Assembly (NCBI GenBank): GCA_016929335.1
Contig: JAFGIY010000112.1
Location: 1-64,000 of the forward strand
Direction of reading: 5' to 3'
Source of the DNA: Acidobacteriota bacterium
GTDB taxonomy: Bacteria; Acidobacteriota; UBA6911
DNA length: 64,000 nucleotides
How positions within the stretch are numbered: position 1 is the stretch's first letter; each line of letters begins with the position of its first letter. This document shows positions 7,576 through 17,900 of this stretch, piece by piece. The notes under the pieces are model-generated. The model was not told the origin of the DNA. It worked only from the letters and a program-made list of their open reading frames with translations, and made no database searches. Both the position numbers and the translations under genes were made by a program.

Positions 7576-8297
7576 ATGGCAAAAGACTATTACACAATTC
7601 TAGGCGTTTTGCCGACTGCGACTTTGGACGAGATTAGATCCGCATATCGAAACAGGGTGAAACAATATCACCCGGATCACTTCGGCAAAGACAGTGCGCC
7701 ATTCCTAAGCGTTCAGGAAGCCTATGACATATTGGGAGATCCTGAAAACCGCCGTTCTTATGATCGCAATTTAAGCGAAGCGGGCATCCATGCATCAACG
7801 AGCGGTCCATCTATTCCCGTGGAGATTCGTCCGCGGAGATTTTCGGTTGAACCGCTCCGGGCTCCCCGAAGACCGATGGATTTGGGAACGATATATCCGC
7901 CGTCATCCTTTAACAGCTGCTCCCCTTCCTTTGAGGAAATATTCGACAGCCTGTGGAATATTTGCGAGACCCCTTCTGCGGTGAAATCCGAGAGGTTCCG
8001 GACCCTGACCATGGAAGTTCCTCTGACGCAAGACCAGGCGCGCCTCGGTGGACGTGTTCAGGTTCATATCCCAGCCCCGCATGTAATGGGCGCGGGTATA
8101 CAGGCCCGTTCGCGGGCTGGCGGTGCGATGGAGGCGGAACAGTCAGAAATGAACTATCCCTTCAGGTTGAGTATCCCCCGGGAATTCGGGATTCGTATCA
8201 GGTGGCAATTCCGCTGAACCGCTATGGCATCCATGACGTCTGCCCTGTCTTGCTTTTCCGCATTAGCAGAACGTGCGGGATCGAAGAGATTCCCTGA
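7576..8297 (+). pseudogene. DnaJ-like co-chaperone with a single-base frameshift
   Basis: A J-domain is clear at the N-terminus (MAKDYYTILGVLPTAT, then HPD in QYHPDHFGK, and YDILGDPENRRSYDR), so the gene should stimulate an Hsp70. The frame used upstream ends at 8217. However, from about 8079 the +1 frame carries the expected continuation: ACNGRGYTGPFAGWRCDGGG, then LQVEYPPGIRDSY and IPLNRYGI, ending at 8297. This is the usual C-terminal layout of short DnaJ-like proteins. One missing C in the CCCC run at 8075-8078 would restore a single protein of about 240 residues. Either the gene is recently broken or the assembly dropped a base. The start at 7576 is chosen over an in-frame ATG at 7522 because the J-domain begins there. 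Confidence 0.8.
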
Positions 8298-8342
8298 GTT
8301 TCAGCCTCATGTGCTAATGGGCCTGTGCTATGATGCAAAAGA

Positions 8343-9692
8343 ATGATCACTCCTGCTATAGTCTGGTTCCGGCTTGATTTGCGCCTAACGGACAATCCTG
8401 CCCTGACGACCGCATCGGTACAGAACAAAGGAATTGTGCCTGTATTCATCTGGGCTCCTGAGGAGGAAGGCGATTGGCCTCCGGGCGCCGCAAGTCGATG
8501 GTGGCTTCACCAATCCCTTACGAAGCTTGATGAGGATCTTCAACGCCACGGATCTCGCCTCATTTTCCGCCGGGGACCGTCCCTCGAGGCGCTGCGTACG
8601 CTGATTCGTGAATGCAGCGCGGGCTCCGTTTTTTGGAATCGCAGATATGAGCCGGCTCTGCGGGAAAGAGACGCTCATATTGAGCAAGCCCTGCTGTCCG
8701 ATGGGCTTCACGTTGAGACCTTCAACTCGGCACTCCTGTTCAATCCGGAAGATATCAAGACCAGGAGCGGCAAGCCGTTCCAGGTATTTACTCCCTTCTG
8801 GAGGTCCTGCCTTTCAGCTGCTCCGGACTTCCGACCCGAACCAGCGCCTGAAGTCCGGAGCGCAAGGCTTCCAGCCTCCCTTTCACTCGATGAATTGGGA
8901 CTGGAACCTGCAATTGATTGGACGAAGGGCTTACGTTCAACCTGGCTGCCGGGCGAAACCGGCGCACAGAGGCTTTTGCGCCGATTTGCTGATGAAGCTC
9001 TGGACGAGTATCCGGCACAACGCGATTTCCCGGCAGTTGCAGGTACTTCGCGGCTGTCTCCACATCTGCACTTCGGCGAAATTTCGCCTCGCCATGTGTG
9101 GGAGGTCTGCTCCAGGACGCGCACTGCCGGGTCTCAGGCCTTTCTCCGCCAATTGGGATGGCGCGAATTCGCCCACCACTTGCTCTATCATTTCCCACAT
9201 ACAACATCAAAACCTTTACGCGCGCAGTTCTCCCGCTTTCCATGGCGAAAGGATTCAAAGAAACTCCACGCATGGCATCGAGGCCGGACTGGCTATCCCA
9301 TAGTCGATGCAGGCATGCGGGAATTGTGGGCAACGGGATGGATGCATAACCGCGTGAGGATGATCGCGGGTTCGTTTCTGGTAAAGGACCTGCTGGTATC
9401 CTGGACGGAAGGCGCGCGCTGGTTCTGGGACACCCTTGTAGATGCCGACCTTGCCAACAATACGCTCGGCTGGCAGTGGGTTGCAGGCTGCGGGGCTGAT
9501 GCGTCACCCTACTTCCGCATCTTTAACCCCACCGCTCAGGCCCGAAAGTTTGATCCGGAGGAGCGCTATATCGGGCATTGGATGCCGGAACTGGAAACAA
9601 AAGACTATCCGGCACAAATCGTCCATCACCCAACAGCCCGCGAACAGGCGCTGGCCGCTTTAGCATCTGTTACGGAATCGCGCAAAACATAA
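8343..9692 (+). CDS. phrB: Deoxyribodipyrimidine photolyase (CPD photolyase)
   Basis: Predicted to split cyclobutane pyrimidine dimers in DNA with blue light, using FAD plus an antenna pigment. The 449-residue protein has the N-terminal photolyase domain (WFRLDLRLTDNPAL; FIWAPEEEG) and the FAD-binding C-terminal half with the classic signatures TGYPIVDAGMRELWATGWMHNRVRM and DADLANNTLGWQWVAG. These place it in the photolyase/cryptochrome class I group. Residues for the 8-HDF or MTHF antenna cannot be settled by eye. It starts 45 bp after the frameshifted DnaJ-like gene on the same strand. A photolyase suggests light exposure at or near a surface. Confidence 0.93.
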   Translation: MITPAIVWFRLDLRLTDNPALTTASVQNKGIVPVFIWAPEEEGDWPPGAASRWWLHQSLTKLDEDLQRHGSRLIFRRGPSLEALRTLIRECSAGSVFWNRRYEPALRERDAHIEQALLSDGLHVETFNSALLFNPEDIKTRSGKPFQVFTPFWRSCLSAAPDFRPEPAPEVRSARLPASLSLDELGLEPAIDWTKGLRSTWLPGETGAQRLLRRFADEALDEYPAQRDFPAVAGTSRLSPHLHFGEISPRHVWEVCSRTRTAGSQAFLRQLGWREFAHHLLYHFPHTTSKPLRAQFSRFPWRKDSKKLHAWHRGRTGYPIVDAGMRELWATGWMHNRVRMIAGSFLVKDLLVSWTEGARWFWDTLVDADLANNTLGWQWVAGCGADASPYFRIFNPTAQARKFDPEERYIGHWMPELETKDYPAQIVHHPTAREQALAALASVTESRKT

Positions 9693-9725
9693 CCAAATGG
9701 AGCGCTGCAGGAGTTGAATCCTCCC

Positions 9726-9829
9726 GCAGAATCCCAGCTTTTAGCCACACTTAGCATTGTGGGTGTCCTTTTTTTAACCCAGCAGAATCCCGGCTTTTAT
9801 CCACACTTGGCATTGTGGGTGTCCTTTAT
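9726..9829. repeat. 56-bp tandem repeat, two copies, with CCACACTT...GTGGGTGTCC (family B)
   Basis: Two units with a period of 56 bp (9726-9781 and 9782-9829). Each runs from GCAGAATCCC through CTTTTA and CCACACTT to ATTGTGGGTGTCCTTT. Inside each, CCACACTT and the downstream GTGGGTG form an imperfect hairpin, as in REP-type elements. A single unit of the same kind is at about 62300-62326. They follow the photolyase gene; the rest of the 9693-10115 gap holds only the 25-bp palindrome at 9876-9900. Confidence 0.75.
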
Positions 9830-9875
9830 TCACCTTTTATCTATGCGATTGGTTCCAGCTGTTTTTAATGGAAAG

Positions 9876-9900
9876 ACTTTTTTGCAAAACGCAAAGAAAT
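9876..9900. repeat. 25-bp palindrome, family D copy 2 (inverted)
   Basis: On the minus strand this reads ATTTCTTTGCGTTTTGCA and then AAAAAGT, matching the copies at 7405-7429 and 28250-28274 apart from a few bases in the stem. Confidence 0.5.
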
Positions 9901-10115
9901 TATAGACGAAGAATCTATCCTTCCTTACTATCAGATGACCATTACAATTCTCAATCTGCATTCCGATTCCAGAATCGGCGCAAGTCCCCATAAAAAGAAA
10001 TGTGTGCAGATTCTTCGTATTATTTCCTCAGACCTTGCAGTAAAATTCCTATAAAAACCGAAAAGAACTCCCGAAAGCTTGCACAAATGGATCTAATTGG
10101 AATTCCGGAGGATTC

Positions 10116-12173
10116 ATGGAGAGCATTCGTGGATGGAGAAGCATCCTGAAAAGGCTATGTTGTTTCACTTATCTGCCCTCCGGGCAGCGCGCCCGCATCA
10201 TGGTGTGTCTGTGGATGACCGGCGCTGCGCTCGGCGCGCTGACGATGGCAGGCGGCGGTGTGAGATCGTCCGCTCCCGGTATTCATTCGCCGGAGGCCAC
10301 CCCGTACGCAGGCTCAGCCATTGTCGAGGCGCGAGCCGGACCTCGGGCGGTGTCGAATCCTGCCTCGCTTGCATGCAATCCTGCCTCGGCAGGAATCCCT
10401 TCCGCAAGCACGCCACAATCCTCCCAGCGCAGGCCTTGCTCGAAACCGAAGGTCTACCTGCGAGTCGCCTTCCCCGAGGGCGTTGAGCGGTACCTCAACG
10501 AAGACCGCGGACAACGCACCAACGAGGAGTGGCTTAACCACATCTCCGAAACCGCGGCGGAGTGGCTGAGTGAGCTCGGCGCCGAAGGCATTGAGATCAT
10601 TCCATGGGAACAGAAGGTCTTCACCGACGACCGGCCCGAAACTCCGGAGGCGGAGAACGAATTCTCGCGAGCCCTGCCCGGTGAGTACGTCGTCACCCTA
10701 AATCTCGGCCTGGCATCCCGGCGGAATGTCATGACCGGCATGCGGAATCCCAGGGAGACCGATTATTCGGCCCAGGCCAGCTTGAAAGCCGTCGAGGATG
10801 TAATGACGGGGTTCGACAACGGCAGTGCCGAAAACGAGAACCTCGAAAAGGCCATCGGTGGTGCGCTCTCGCGTCTCGTCCAGCGCGGTCTGGCCGACCG
10901 GATCGCCCGCTACGAGGCAACCAGCGGCAGCGCGCTGCGCGATCCCACACTAACGGCCAGCCTGCTCGGGCCGCGCGAGTGGGTGTCACCCGAGCCCGAC
11001 GAGCGCGCCACCGACATTATGGCCGTGGCCATCGATTGCCTGGGGCGCCGCCTGGACCGCACGCAGATCTTCTACCAGCACGACCCTGGGCGAGCCCGGG
11101 TCGAGGCGGTTGACGTGAGGGAAATCACGCATTTCTCGTGGCGGCCCTTTGACATCGCAGAGACCAACGTTACAGCCAGTGCGCGGCTCAAGTACTCGCT
11201 CGAGGAGGGAACAGATCCCGGGTCTGAGCCGGTCGAGATATTTGTTCTAGCCCGCAGCGGACAGCAGATCCGCCAGGTCGTCTTCGCCCCCATTAAGGGC
11301 CTCCTTCTCGAAATCCGGCCTTCCGACCGATATCTCTGGCCGGGCGAGAAGACAACCGTTCGCCTGCGCCTGTTCAAGACCAGCCACGACGGCTCCCGGG
11401 AACCGCTCGGGCCGCGATCGGTCCAGGTTAAAGTGGTAGGCCGGATGGAAGGTTCGCTCGATCCCTCCGGCGCAATCACCACCAACGACCAGGGTGAGGC
11501 GACGCTGACCTACGCCGCCGGAAGATCGTCGGGGACCGTGAAGATTGTCGGCACCTATCAGCCCATGGGCTACAAGGAACGTGTGACGGCAGAGGCAGCG
11601 GTGACGGTGGTCGATCCCACCTCCGGCGGCGGTGTCGGGGAATTCGAGGTCATCAGAAGCACGGACAAGCAGGATCGGTTCCACCATAGCACAACCACAT
11701 ATGTCGCGCGCGGACGCGTGAGGTTCCAGCCCATGATCAAAGGCTACTGGTTCCCCTGCAAGGCTTCCGTGTCGTCGCACGACAGCAGCGTCGTCACACA
11801 TCCACGCCCGGAGAATGAAGCCGATTCGTACTACGACGAATGGGCTGATGACGAGGTCGCCTGCCATCTCGAATACCAGTGGCCAAGAGAAAGGAACTAC
11901 GTGTTCGTGATCGAACCACTGCGTCAGGGCTGGCGCGAGGTGAAGACGTACGATCCGGAGGGGCCAAAGCGACACCCGCCGAAACCGGTGTGGACCACGA
12001 AGAGATCCAAGGTGAAGCGCAGCGACGTCCGGATCGTCATCCACGTGCTTGATCGCGACGGACCCGCTCCGGGAACGCTGCGTCTCACGGGAAAGCAGGA
12101 AAAGGACATTGGGTGGTTGAAGGAAACCACGACATGGTCGTTCCGGCTGAGGGAGCCGACGAAAGGAAAGTAG
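10116..12173 (+). CDS. Exported protein with an Ig-like domain, function unknown
   Basis: A 685-residue protein I cannot assign. Residues 28-48 (MVCLWMTGAALGALTMAGGG) form a hydrophobic segment after a basic N-terminus, consistent with a signal anchor or a long signal peptide. Residues 60-105 are low in complexity. Near 400-490 a stretch (LRPSDRYLWPGEKTTVRLRL, then GAITTNDQGEATLTY and SGTVKIVGTY) resembles a bacterial Ig-like domain of invasin type. The C-terminal 180 residues are beta-rich with charged loops. A CCGGAGGATTC ribosome site precedes the ATG. The gene is clearly richer in G+C than its neighbours and uses GCC, GAC and CGC codons heavily, which hints at acquisition from elsewhere. 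No neighbour explains it. Confidence 0.7.
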   Translation: MESIRGWRSILKRLCCFTYLPSGQRARIMVCLWMTGAALGALTMAGGGVRSSAPGIHSPEATPYAGSAIVEARAGPRAVSNPASLACNPASAGIPSASTPQSSQRRPCSKPKVYLRVAFPEGVERYLNEDRGQRTNEEWLNHISETAAEWLSELGAEGIEIIPWEQKVFTDDRPETPEAENEFSRALPGEYVVTLNLGLASRRNVMTGMRNPRETDYSAQASLKAVEDVMTGFDNGSAENENLEKAIGGALSRLVQRGLADRIARYEATSGSALRDPTLTASLLGPREWVSPEPDERATDIMAVAIDCLGRRLDRTQIFYQHDPGRARVEAVDVREITHFSWRPFDIAETNVTASARLKYSLEEGTDPGSEPVEIFVLARSGQQIRQVVFAPIKGLLLEIRPSDRYLWPGEKTTVRLRLFKTSHDGSREPLGPRSVQVKVVGRMEGSLDPSGAITTNDQGEATLTYAAGRSSGTVKIVGTYQPMGYKERVTAEAAVTVVDPTSGGGVGEFEVIRSTDKQDRFHHSTTTYVARGRVRFQPMIKGYWFPCKASVSSHDSSVVTHPRPENEADSYYDEWADDEVACHLEYQWPRERNYVFVIEPLRQGWREVKTYDPEGPKRHPPKPVWTTKRSKVKRSDVRIVIHVLDRDGPAPGTLRLTGKQEKDIGWLKETTTWSFRLREPTKGK

Positions 12174-12180
12174 GAAAGTG

Positions 12181-12231
12181 CGCTGTCGGGATCGGGTGAT
12201 GCATGGCGAGCAACTGCCGATCCCGATAGCG
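12181..12231. terminator. Bidirectional hairpin between convergent genes (family A-like arms)
   Basis: CGCTGTCGGGATCGG (12181-12195) pairs with CCGATCCCGATAGCG (12217-12231) with one G-U, over a 21-base loop. It sits exactly between the ends of two converging genes (12173 and 12245), where a two-way transcription stop is expected. There is no U-run. Confidence 0.5.
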
Positions 12232-12244
12232 GACCAATGAAGTG

Positions 12245-13276
12245 CTATTTGGGTTTCGGATAAACCTTTTCTTCCGCTTGCCAGCCGGATTTGATGTCGT
12301 AGGGCAGGACTGCCCCGGGAGCTTCTATTTCATAGAGTTTGCCTTTTCTGATTTTATAGATATGCATCGCAGCCATGTTGAACTGCCCGTATTGCGTCTT
12401 GTTGCTCGTTCCCGGCGCCGCATCTTTCGGCAGGCGTTTGGTACCGTCGTGACGGAACATCGAAAAGCCGACAGATAGCCCTTTCTGCACATCGGCAACC
12501 ACCATGCGCGGTTTGATTTCAGTGATATAGGAGAAAACGCCGGCGCTGAGCTGCCCTTCGCAGTCTCTCGGGACGCCTCCAAATCCGCCGGTGGGCATGG
12601 CGCCCCCGGGAGGCGTCTTGCCGCCGGCAGCAGGCGGGGCGCCGCCGGCCGTCGTCATGCCGTTCTCACGGCGTTCACATTCCGGGGCGAATGGCGCGCG
12701 CGTACCGTCTTCGGAGGTGAGCGCGTCGTAATAGGAGAGTCCGATTCGGATCAAATCCTCCCGTTTCATCTGTTCGGCCTTCGGCACATCTTCCGAGAAA
12801 CCGGGGCGCGCCTTTTGCAGAGTAGGCATTGAGCCGTAGGGCATTTTGCTCATTGCGCCGCCTCGAACCACCAGATGCTCGGCTTCGGTGATCTTGCCGT
12901 TGTTAAGTTTGAGGCGTGCTCCGAGAATGATGTCTTTCTCCTTTTCTTTCATAACCACAAGGCAGGCGGCTGCCTGAGCCTCCGGATCTGCGGCATAAAT
13001 CTGAAACTCCGTCGGGCCACCCGTTGCGTTTTCCCACAATCCTTTTCCGACCTCCAGAAATTCCACGGTTTTTTCGGAGTTCTCGGTAAATCTGACCTTT
13101 TCGGCAAACGGCAAGCCCTTGGGATCATGATTTGCAAGCGCCCCGACATATTTTTGCATGAGATCGATCAGACACTGCCGGTCGCACTTCGGAGCCGCCG
13201 TTGCGGAACCCATCATCCCAAACATGGCAAGCGAGACGGCTAATGCACAGGCAGTTATCAATCGTTGAATTTTCAT
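12245..13276 (-). CDS. Secreted protein resembling the DUF8021 family
   Basis: A 343-residue exported protein. Residues 1-27 form a signal peptide (MKIQRLITACALAVSLAMFG, cleavage after ATA or TAA). The mature part starts with CDRQCLIDLMQKYVGALANHDP, then VRFTENSEK and GKGLWENATG, and later LKLNNGKITEAEHLVVRGG. This layout looks like the NTF2-like, DUF8021-type secreted proteins, whose function is not established. A Gly/Pro-rich linker (AGGAPPAAGGKTPPGG) near 215-235 separates it from a second similar half (RDCEGQLSAGVFSYI...MAAMHIYKIRKGKLYEIEA), so the protein may contain two NTF2-like folds. Four cysteines are candidates for disulphides. The FadL-type gene lies upstream on the same strand, 185 bp away. 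Confidence 0.65.
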   Translation of the reverse strand: MKIQRLITACALAVSLAMFGMMGSATAAPKCDRQCLIDLMQKYVGALANHDPKGLPFAEKVRFTENSEKTVEFLEVGKGLWENATGGPTEFQIYAADPEAQAAACLVVMKEKEKDIILGARLKLNNGKITEAEHLVVRGGAMSKMPYGSMPTLQKARPGFSEDVPKAEQMKREDLIRIGLSYYDALTSEDGTRAPFAPECERRENGMTTAGGAPPAAGGKTPPGGAMPTGGFGGVPRDCEGQLSAGVFSYITEIKPRMVVADVQKGLSVGFSMFRHDGTKRLPKDAAPGTSNKTQYGQFNMAAMHIYKIRKGKLYEIEAPGAVLPYDIKSGWQAEEKVYPKPK

Positions 13277-13461
13277 CCCAGTCCCCTTTCATCAAAACCC
13301 GGAAATTTGACTATATGACAGCTTTGACCGGCGAATTGTAAAACAAACTACATGTGAATGGTTATCGGAAAGTTGCATGAAAGCCGGGACCATAGCTCAT
13401 CAACCGGGACTTCTTTGTGCTTCCACAAGATCAGATTCCAAAAGAGCGAATTGCGGTCTTT

Positions 13462-14745
13462 TTAAAAGCTGCAGGTAAGGCTGATTCCTACCAGGTGAAT
13501 GTTGCCCTTGTACAGGCCATTGGCGCTTGTAAGAGGATTGACCACGCCGTCCATCGGATTGTCATCAAGCGAATTCTGTTTTCTCCTGTCTTTTATAATC
13601 TCATAGCCATAGGAAAGCCCAAAGGCCAGTGATTTCAAGCGCAACTCGGTTCCTACACTCACGACCTGGAGATCCGAATCCGGGATAGCAGGTTCAAATG
13701 TTTCCTGGGGGATCGCATTCTGGCTGAACAGATACCCGCCAAGCAGGGATACGCTGTCATTTAGCCGATAGTCCGCACCCGCGCTATAAAAGCGTGAATC
13801 CTTCCAGTTTTTCGGAGTAACAACCGATGTGAATCCCGCTACAGGTTGTGAGAATGTGATCCGCTGTTCTTTAAAGGACGACCAACCCTCATAATGCAGA
13901 CCTGCTTCAAGTACGAGGCGGCGAATTCCCTTATAAGCAACGCCAAACTGAAACTGGAGAGGCAGAGTCAGTTCGGTCGTTGCGTGCGCATCCGGGAAAA
14001 GAGGCCCGACAAACGGCTCCGAGCCGGCCGGCAGCGTGTGCTGAACCGTACCCTCGATTTCTGTTTTTATACGGCTCCTGTAAGAAGCCCCCAGCGAAAC
14101 ATCTTTTGTAAGATCAAACAGAATTCCCAGATTATAGCCTACGCCGTTCCCGTCTCCTTTGAACTTCTGATCGGCATCCGGGAAGATGCCAAGGTTGAGC
14201 TTCTTCTCCAACGTAACATCAAGCGTCAAGATATCAATTCCTGCAGCCAGAGAAAGCCTATCCGTTGCCTTGACAGAGACAACCGGATTAAATGCGAAGA
14301 CGGTCAACGAGGAATCTGTGGCAAGGTACCTGCCTTCCCAGCTGTCACCCCAGTCCGTACCAAGGCCGAAGCTGTTGAATACGCCCATACCCATGCTGAT
14401 CCTGTCGTTGAATCGGTGAGTGACATAAAACGCGGACGGATAAAACAACTCACTCCCGGTATTGAATGTAGAATCCGTTGCATCGCTTATAAGCTTCCGT
14501 GTCGGCGAAATGAGCGTAGTGCCGAATTCTACCTGCGTTCCCTTCAGGCCGTTTATCAGTGCGGGATTGAAGAAGATCGAAGACGGGCTGTTCGAATGCG
14601 CAATGACCGAGGCTGCCATCCCCATGGCTGAAGCATCCTGAGTGAAGATGGCGAAGCCCGATCCGAAGGATTCGCGCGGCGTTACGACAATAAAGCATAA
14701 AAACAACACAATGAACATATATGCAAAGGCCAGGCGGATTTTCAT
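13462..14745 (-). CDS. FadL/OmpP1/TodX-type outer-membrane transport protein
   Basis: A 427-residue beta-barrel protein predicted to carry hydrophobic molecules such as long-chain fatty acids or aromatics across the outer membrane. A signal peptide occupies about residues 1-29 (AFAYMFIVLFLCFIVV, cleavage after SFG). The mature N-terminus GSGFAIFTQDASAMGMAAS is the typical FadL hatch start, followed by NSPSSIFFNPALINGLKG. Alternating barrel strands follow to a C-terminal phenylalanine (LVGISLTCSF), the outer-membrane sorting signal. The start at 14745 is chosen over 14778 because an AGGAGCGAG ribosome site sits 10 bases before it. Substrate cannot be inferred. Confidence 0.88.
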   Translation of the reverse strand: MKIRLAFAYMFIVLFLCFIVVTPRESFGSGFAIFTQDASAMGMAASVIAHSNSPSSIFFNPALINGLKGTQVEFGTTLISPTRKLISDATDSTFNTGSELFYPSAFYVTHRFNDRISMGMGVFNSFGLGTDWGDSWEGRYLATDSSLTVFAFNPVVSVKATDRLSLAAGIDILTLDVTLEKKLNLGIFPDADQKFKGDGNGVGYNLGILFDLTKDVSLGASYRSRIKTEIEGTVQHTLPAGSEPFVGPLFPDAHATTELTLPLQFQFGVAYKGIRRLVLEAGLHYEGWSSFKEQRITFSQPVAGFTSVVTPKNWKDSRFYSAGADYRLNDSVSLLGGYLFSQNAIPQETFEPAIPDSDLQVVSVGTELRLKSLAFGLSYGYEIIKDRRKQNSLDDNPMDGVVNPLTSANGLYKGNIHLVGISLTCSF

Positions 14746-14903
14746 GGTCAGCTCGCTCCTTAATGTATTGCCGGACACTTCAGCGCTTCTTTTGCCTGAT
14801 TTCGAAAGGGAGTAACATAATACGGATTCCCAATTTCACGATAATCTTCAGAATAGCATCTATGATATTTCAAAATTTTCGGCTGCATTTGAATTCGCCG
14901 TCA

Positions 14904-17900
14904 TCAAACGGCCTGGCCCCTATTCAGGAAATCGGGAACCAGCAATCCGGCCATCCGTTGCGGATTTCGAATGGTCATCGCAAGCATTCTTTCATCTGCT
15001 TCGCGGACTAAAGACAATCCTTCCTCTCCGCCAAGCAGTTCTCCGAGCCGCCGACGAGCCGCGGCGGCCCAAAGGTTCATATCGAGCGCCTTCAGCCGAT
15101 CGGCTGCGTCGGCAAGAAGAGAAATCCCGCCCTTTGGATCGCCGCTGCGTGCGGTAACTGCCGCTCGAAGGAGTAATGCGAAAACAGCTGCCCATGCCAG
15201 CTTTTCACTCTCAAGCTTCCGTGCTTCTCTTTCAGCCGTCCCAAGAAGTGATCCCGCATGGCCCTCCGCAGCAGCGGCCAGGGCACTGCAACCGTGTAGA
15301 TAGCGCATGGCAATGCGATTATACGTCACATTCATCATCATCGAGCGTTCCAGCCTGGGCAACTGCTCCGTGACGTGCTTCCAGGCTGCCGTACCCCGGC
15401 CTGTGTACAGGTCCATCCACAGCTGCGATCGCAGGGTAAAATAGTGCTGCACATCGACGGATTGCCGGGACAAGCGGCTGGAATATCTGGAAAGCGCCGC
15501 TGCCGCAGATTCCACATCATCGACTGCCAGATAATGGAAAGGCAGAAAGTTGACACCAAAAGTAGTCACGCTGAACAGGTTTCCCCGATCCTCAGCCTGT
15601 TTGATGAGCGCGGGCAGTCGCTCCCTCAGTTCTGCCACGCCGCCGAGGAGAAAAAGGGCGTCCACATGAATCAGGCGCATGATCTCGAGCTCTCCGGCAA
15701 CCCCGATGCATTGTTCGCTGAAGACTTTCTCAGCCTGTTCGCATTGCTGAAGCGCTTTGTTCCAATTTCCCTGCGTATGGTTCAGGTAGCAGTCCACAAA
15801 CAACAACATTCCGTTCAGATAGGGATCCTCGATTCCCCGGGCCAGGTTTTCCACAAGCTTGAGCAACCTTCTCGCCCGCTGCCGCGTTCGCCTTGTGACG
15901 GCGGCAAGAAGGCCGGCCTCCGCAGCAAGTCCCCGGACGATACGGTAGGTTTCTCCAATATGCAGTGCCCTCAAAAGACTGCGCGTCAGAAAAAAAGTTG
16001 CATGGATTGGATCCTGGAAAACCAGACCGATGCCGATCGAATAGCAGATATCGATCCTGGCAAGATCCTCTGCAGACACTTGTTCTACCGGGCGCGGCTT
16101 AAAACGAGTGCCTCTCAACCACAGCTGCATGCGCATGAGAATGAGCGTCATGAGTGTGCGCCAGCGCGCTGACGGGAGGGTAATCCCCAACTCCGCCAGG
16201 AGCTCCCGCAACACTGCAAATCCTTTCTCCACATGCCCGCTGATCACATAGTGCCTGGCTGCGTTGGCCTTAAGCTCAAACGTCGTTTTCGAAGCGGTGC
16301 CGCCTGCCACCGCAAGATATTCTTCCGCAGCCTCGCTTACGCGCCCGGCATTGGCCAAGGCTGCCGCAAGTCTTGTCCGTAACCGGTTGTCTTCAGTTTT
16401 GTCGACAGGATTTAGATCGAGTGCCCGCCTGTACAGTCTGGCTGCGCGTTCAAATTCGAAAGCATCCGCCGCCTGGTCTGCCGCCTGTATGCAGTACCGC
16501 GCTGCCTTCTCAGGCTGCCGCGCCCCTTCGCAGTGGACGGCAAGAACTTCCGGATCCGTATCTTCATTTTCCAGAAGTTGAATCAGCCGGCGATGGCAGT
16601 CCAGTAGTTCCTGCGGGCTTAATCCTTCCACAATGGCTTCGCGGATGCGGTCGTGGTAGATCTCGATCTTTCCTGCCAATGTACGCGCCAGATGCTCTGA
16701 GCACAGGCTGTTGATTACTTCAAATGAATCGGCTTCCAGTTCTGCGGCGGAGGAAGCCACTGTCAGGGCAATCGGGCGTCCCGAAACAGCAATAACTTCC
16801 AGCAAGCGGCGCCGATTGTCAGGCAGAACCCGCACCCGCGCCCGAATTAAGCTATCCAGCGTAATCTCGCCCGCTGAGGCCGATCCTCCCGCATGCGCTC
16901 TTTGAACGAGTTCACCGACGAAGAACGGATTGCCGCCGGATTCGCGTGCAATCACATCCGCTTTTTCGGACGAAACGTCATCCTTATCAAATAAAGCCAT
17001 TGCCAGCGACCGGGTATCGCTGAGTGTCAGCGGATCAATTTGAAGATCGCGCAGCGCTTTCCCTTCGTCTCTCCCTATCTCAGCTCCTAAAAACGTGCTC
17101 AGGAACGGGCTGGATTCAACCTCCTCGTCCCGATAACAGGCGAGCAATAATATGCGCGGAGGATCGGGAGGCGTCAAAAGATCCAATAACAGCCGGGCGC
17201 TGTCGGTATCTCCCCATTGCAGGTCATCGATCCATATCACAACCGGTCGACGATCTCCCAACCGGGCCAGAAGCTCGCGCAGGGCTCCGAAAGCCCGGCG
17301 CCGGAGTTCCGGTGGATCCGCCGTTTCTGACGCGCGTTGAGGGGCATCCGCCAAAGCAGGAACGTTCAGTAATACGGGAAATGCGCGGGCCAGCGGCCAG
17401 ACGTCGCGCGGCAGCAGCCGTTCGGCCTTCGCTTCGGGCCTGCGCAAGTAGCGGCTGAGAGCGTCGATCACGCTGTCGAGAGCCTTATATGGAACAGCTT
17501 CACGTTCATAGCACTTGCCTTCCAGCACGACGAGTTCCTGATCATGGCGTATTTGGTCGAGGAAGTGCCGGACGAGAGCCGTTTTCCCTATGCCTGAGCG
17601 GCCATGGATCCTGACAAGCACACCCGCTCCCTTCCGGACCGTCTCCAGAGCATCTTCCAGAATTGTCAGGCAGTGTTCCCGCCCGATAAAGACAATGCCG
17701 GTATGTTGGGGAGGGGATTGCAGGACTTCAGAGGAGCGCTCGTGAATAGCCGCCAACCTCGCCACCACTTCAGTATCGGAAGGCCGGGCTGCAGGATCCC
17801 GCCGGAGCAGTTCCGTGCACAACCGGTCGAGATCGTCAGGCACTCCGCTGATTATCGTGTGTGGCGGTGTCGGTTCGGAACCTGTCTTTGCAATCAGCAC

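Noticed and set aside
8788..9507. 239-codon minus-strand frame across the photolyase
   Set aside because: The photolyase signatures lie on the plus strand in one unbroken frame.
11247..12044. 265-codon open frame on the minus strand inside the Ig-like protein gene
   Set aside because: It lies antisense to a clearly coding gene with high GC, where long chance frames are expected, and has no motif.
15375..16172. 265-codon plus-strand frame inside the large kinase gene
   Set aside because: Antisense shadow of the TPR-like region; composition and motifs fit only the minus-strand kinase.
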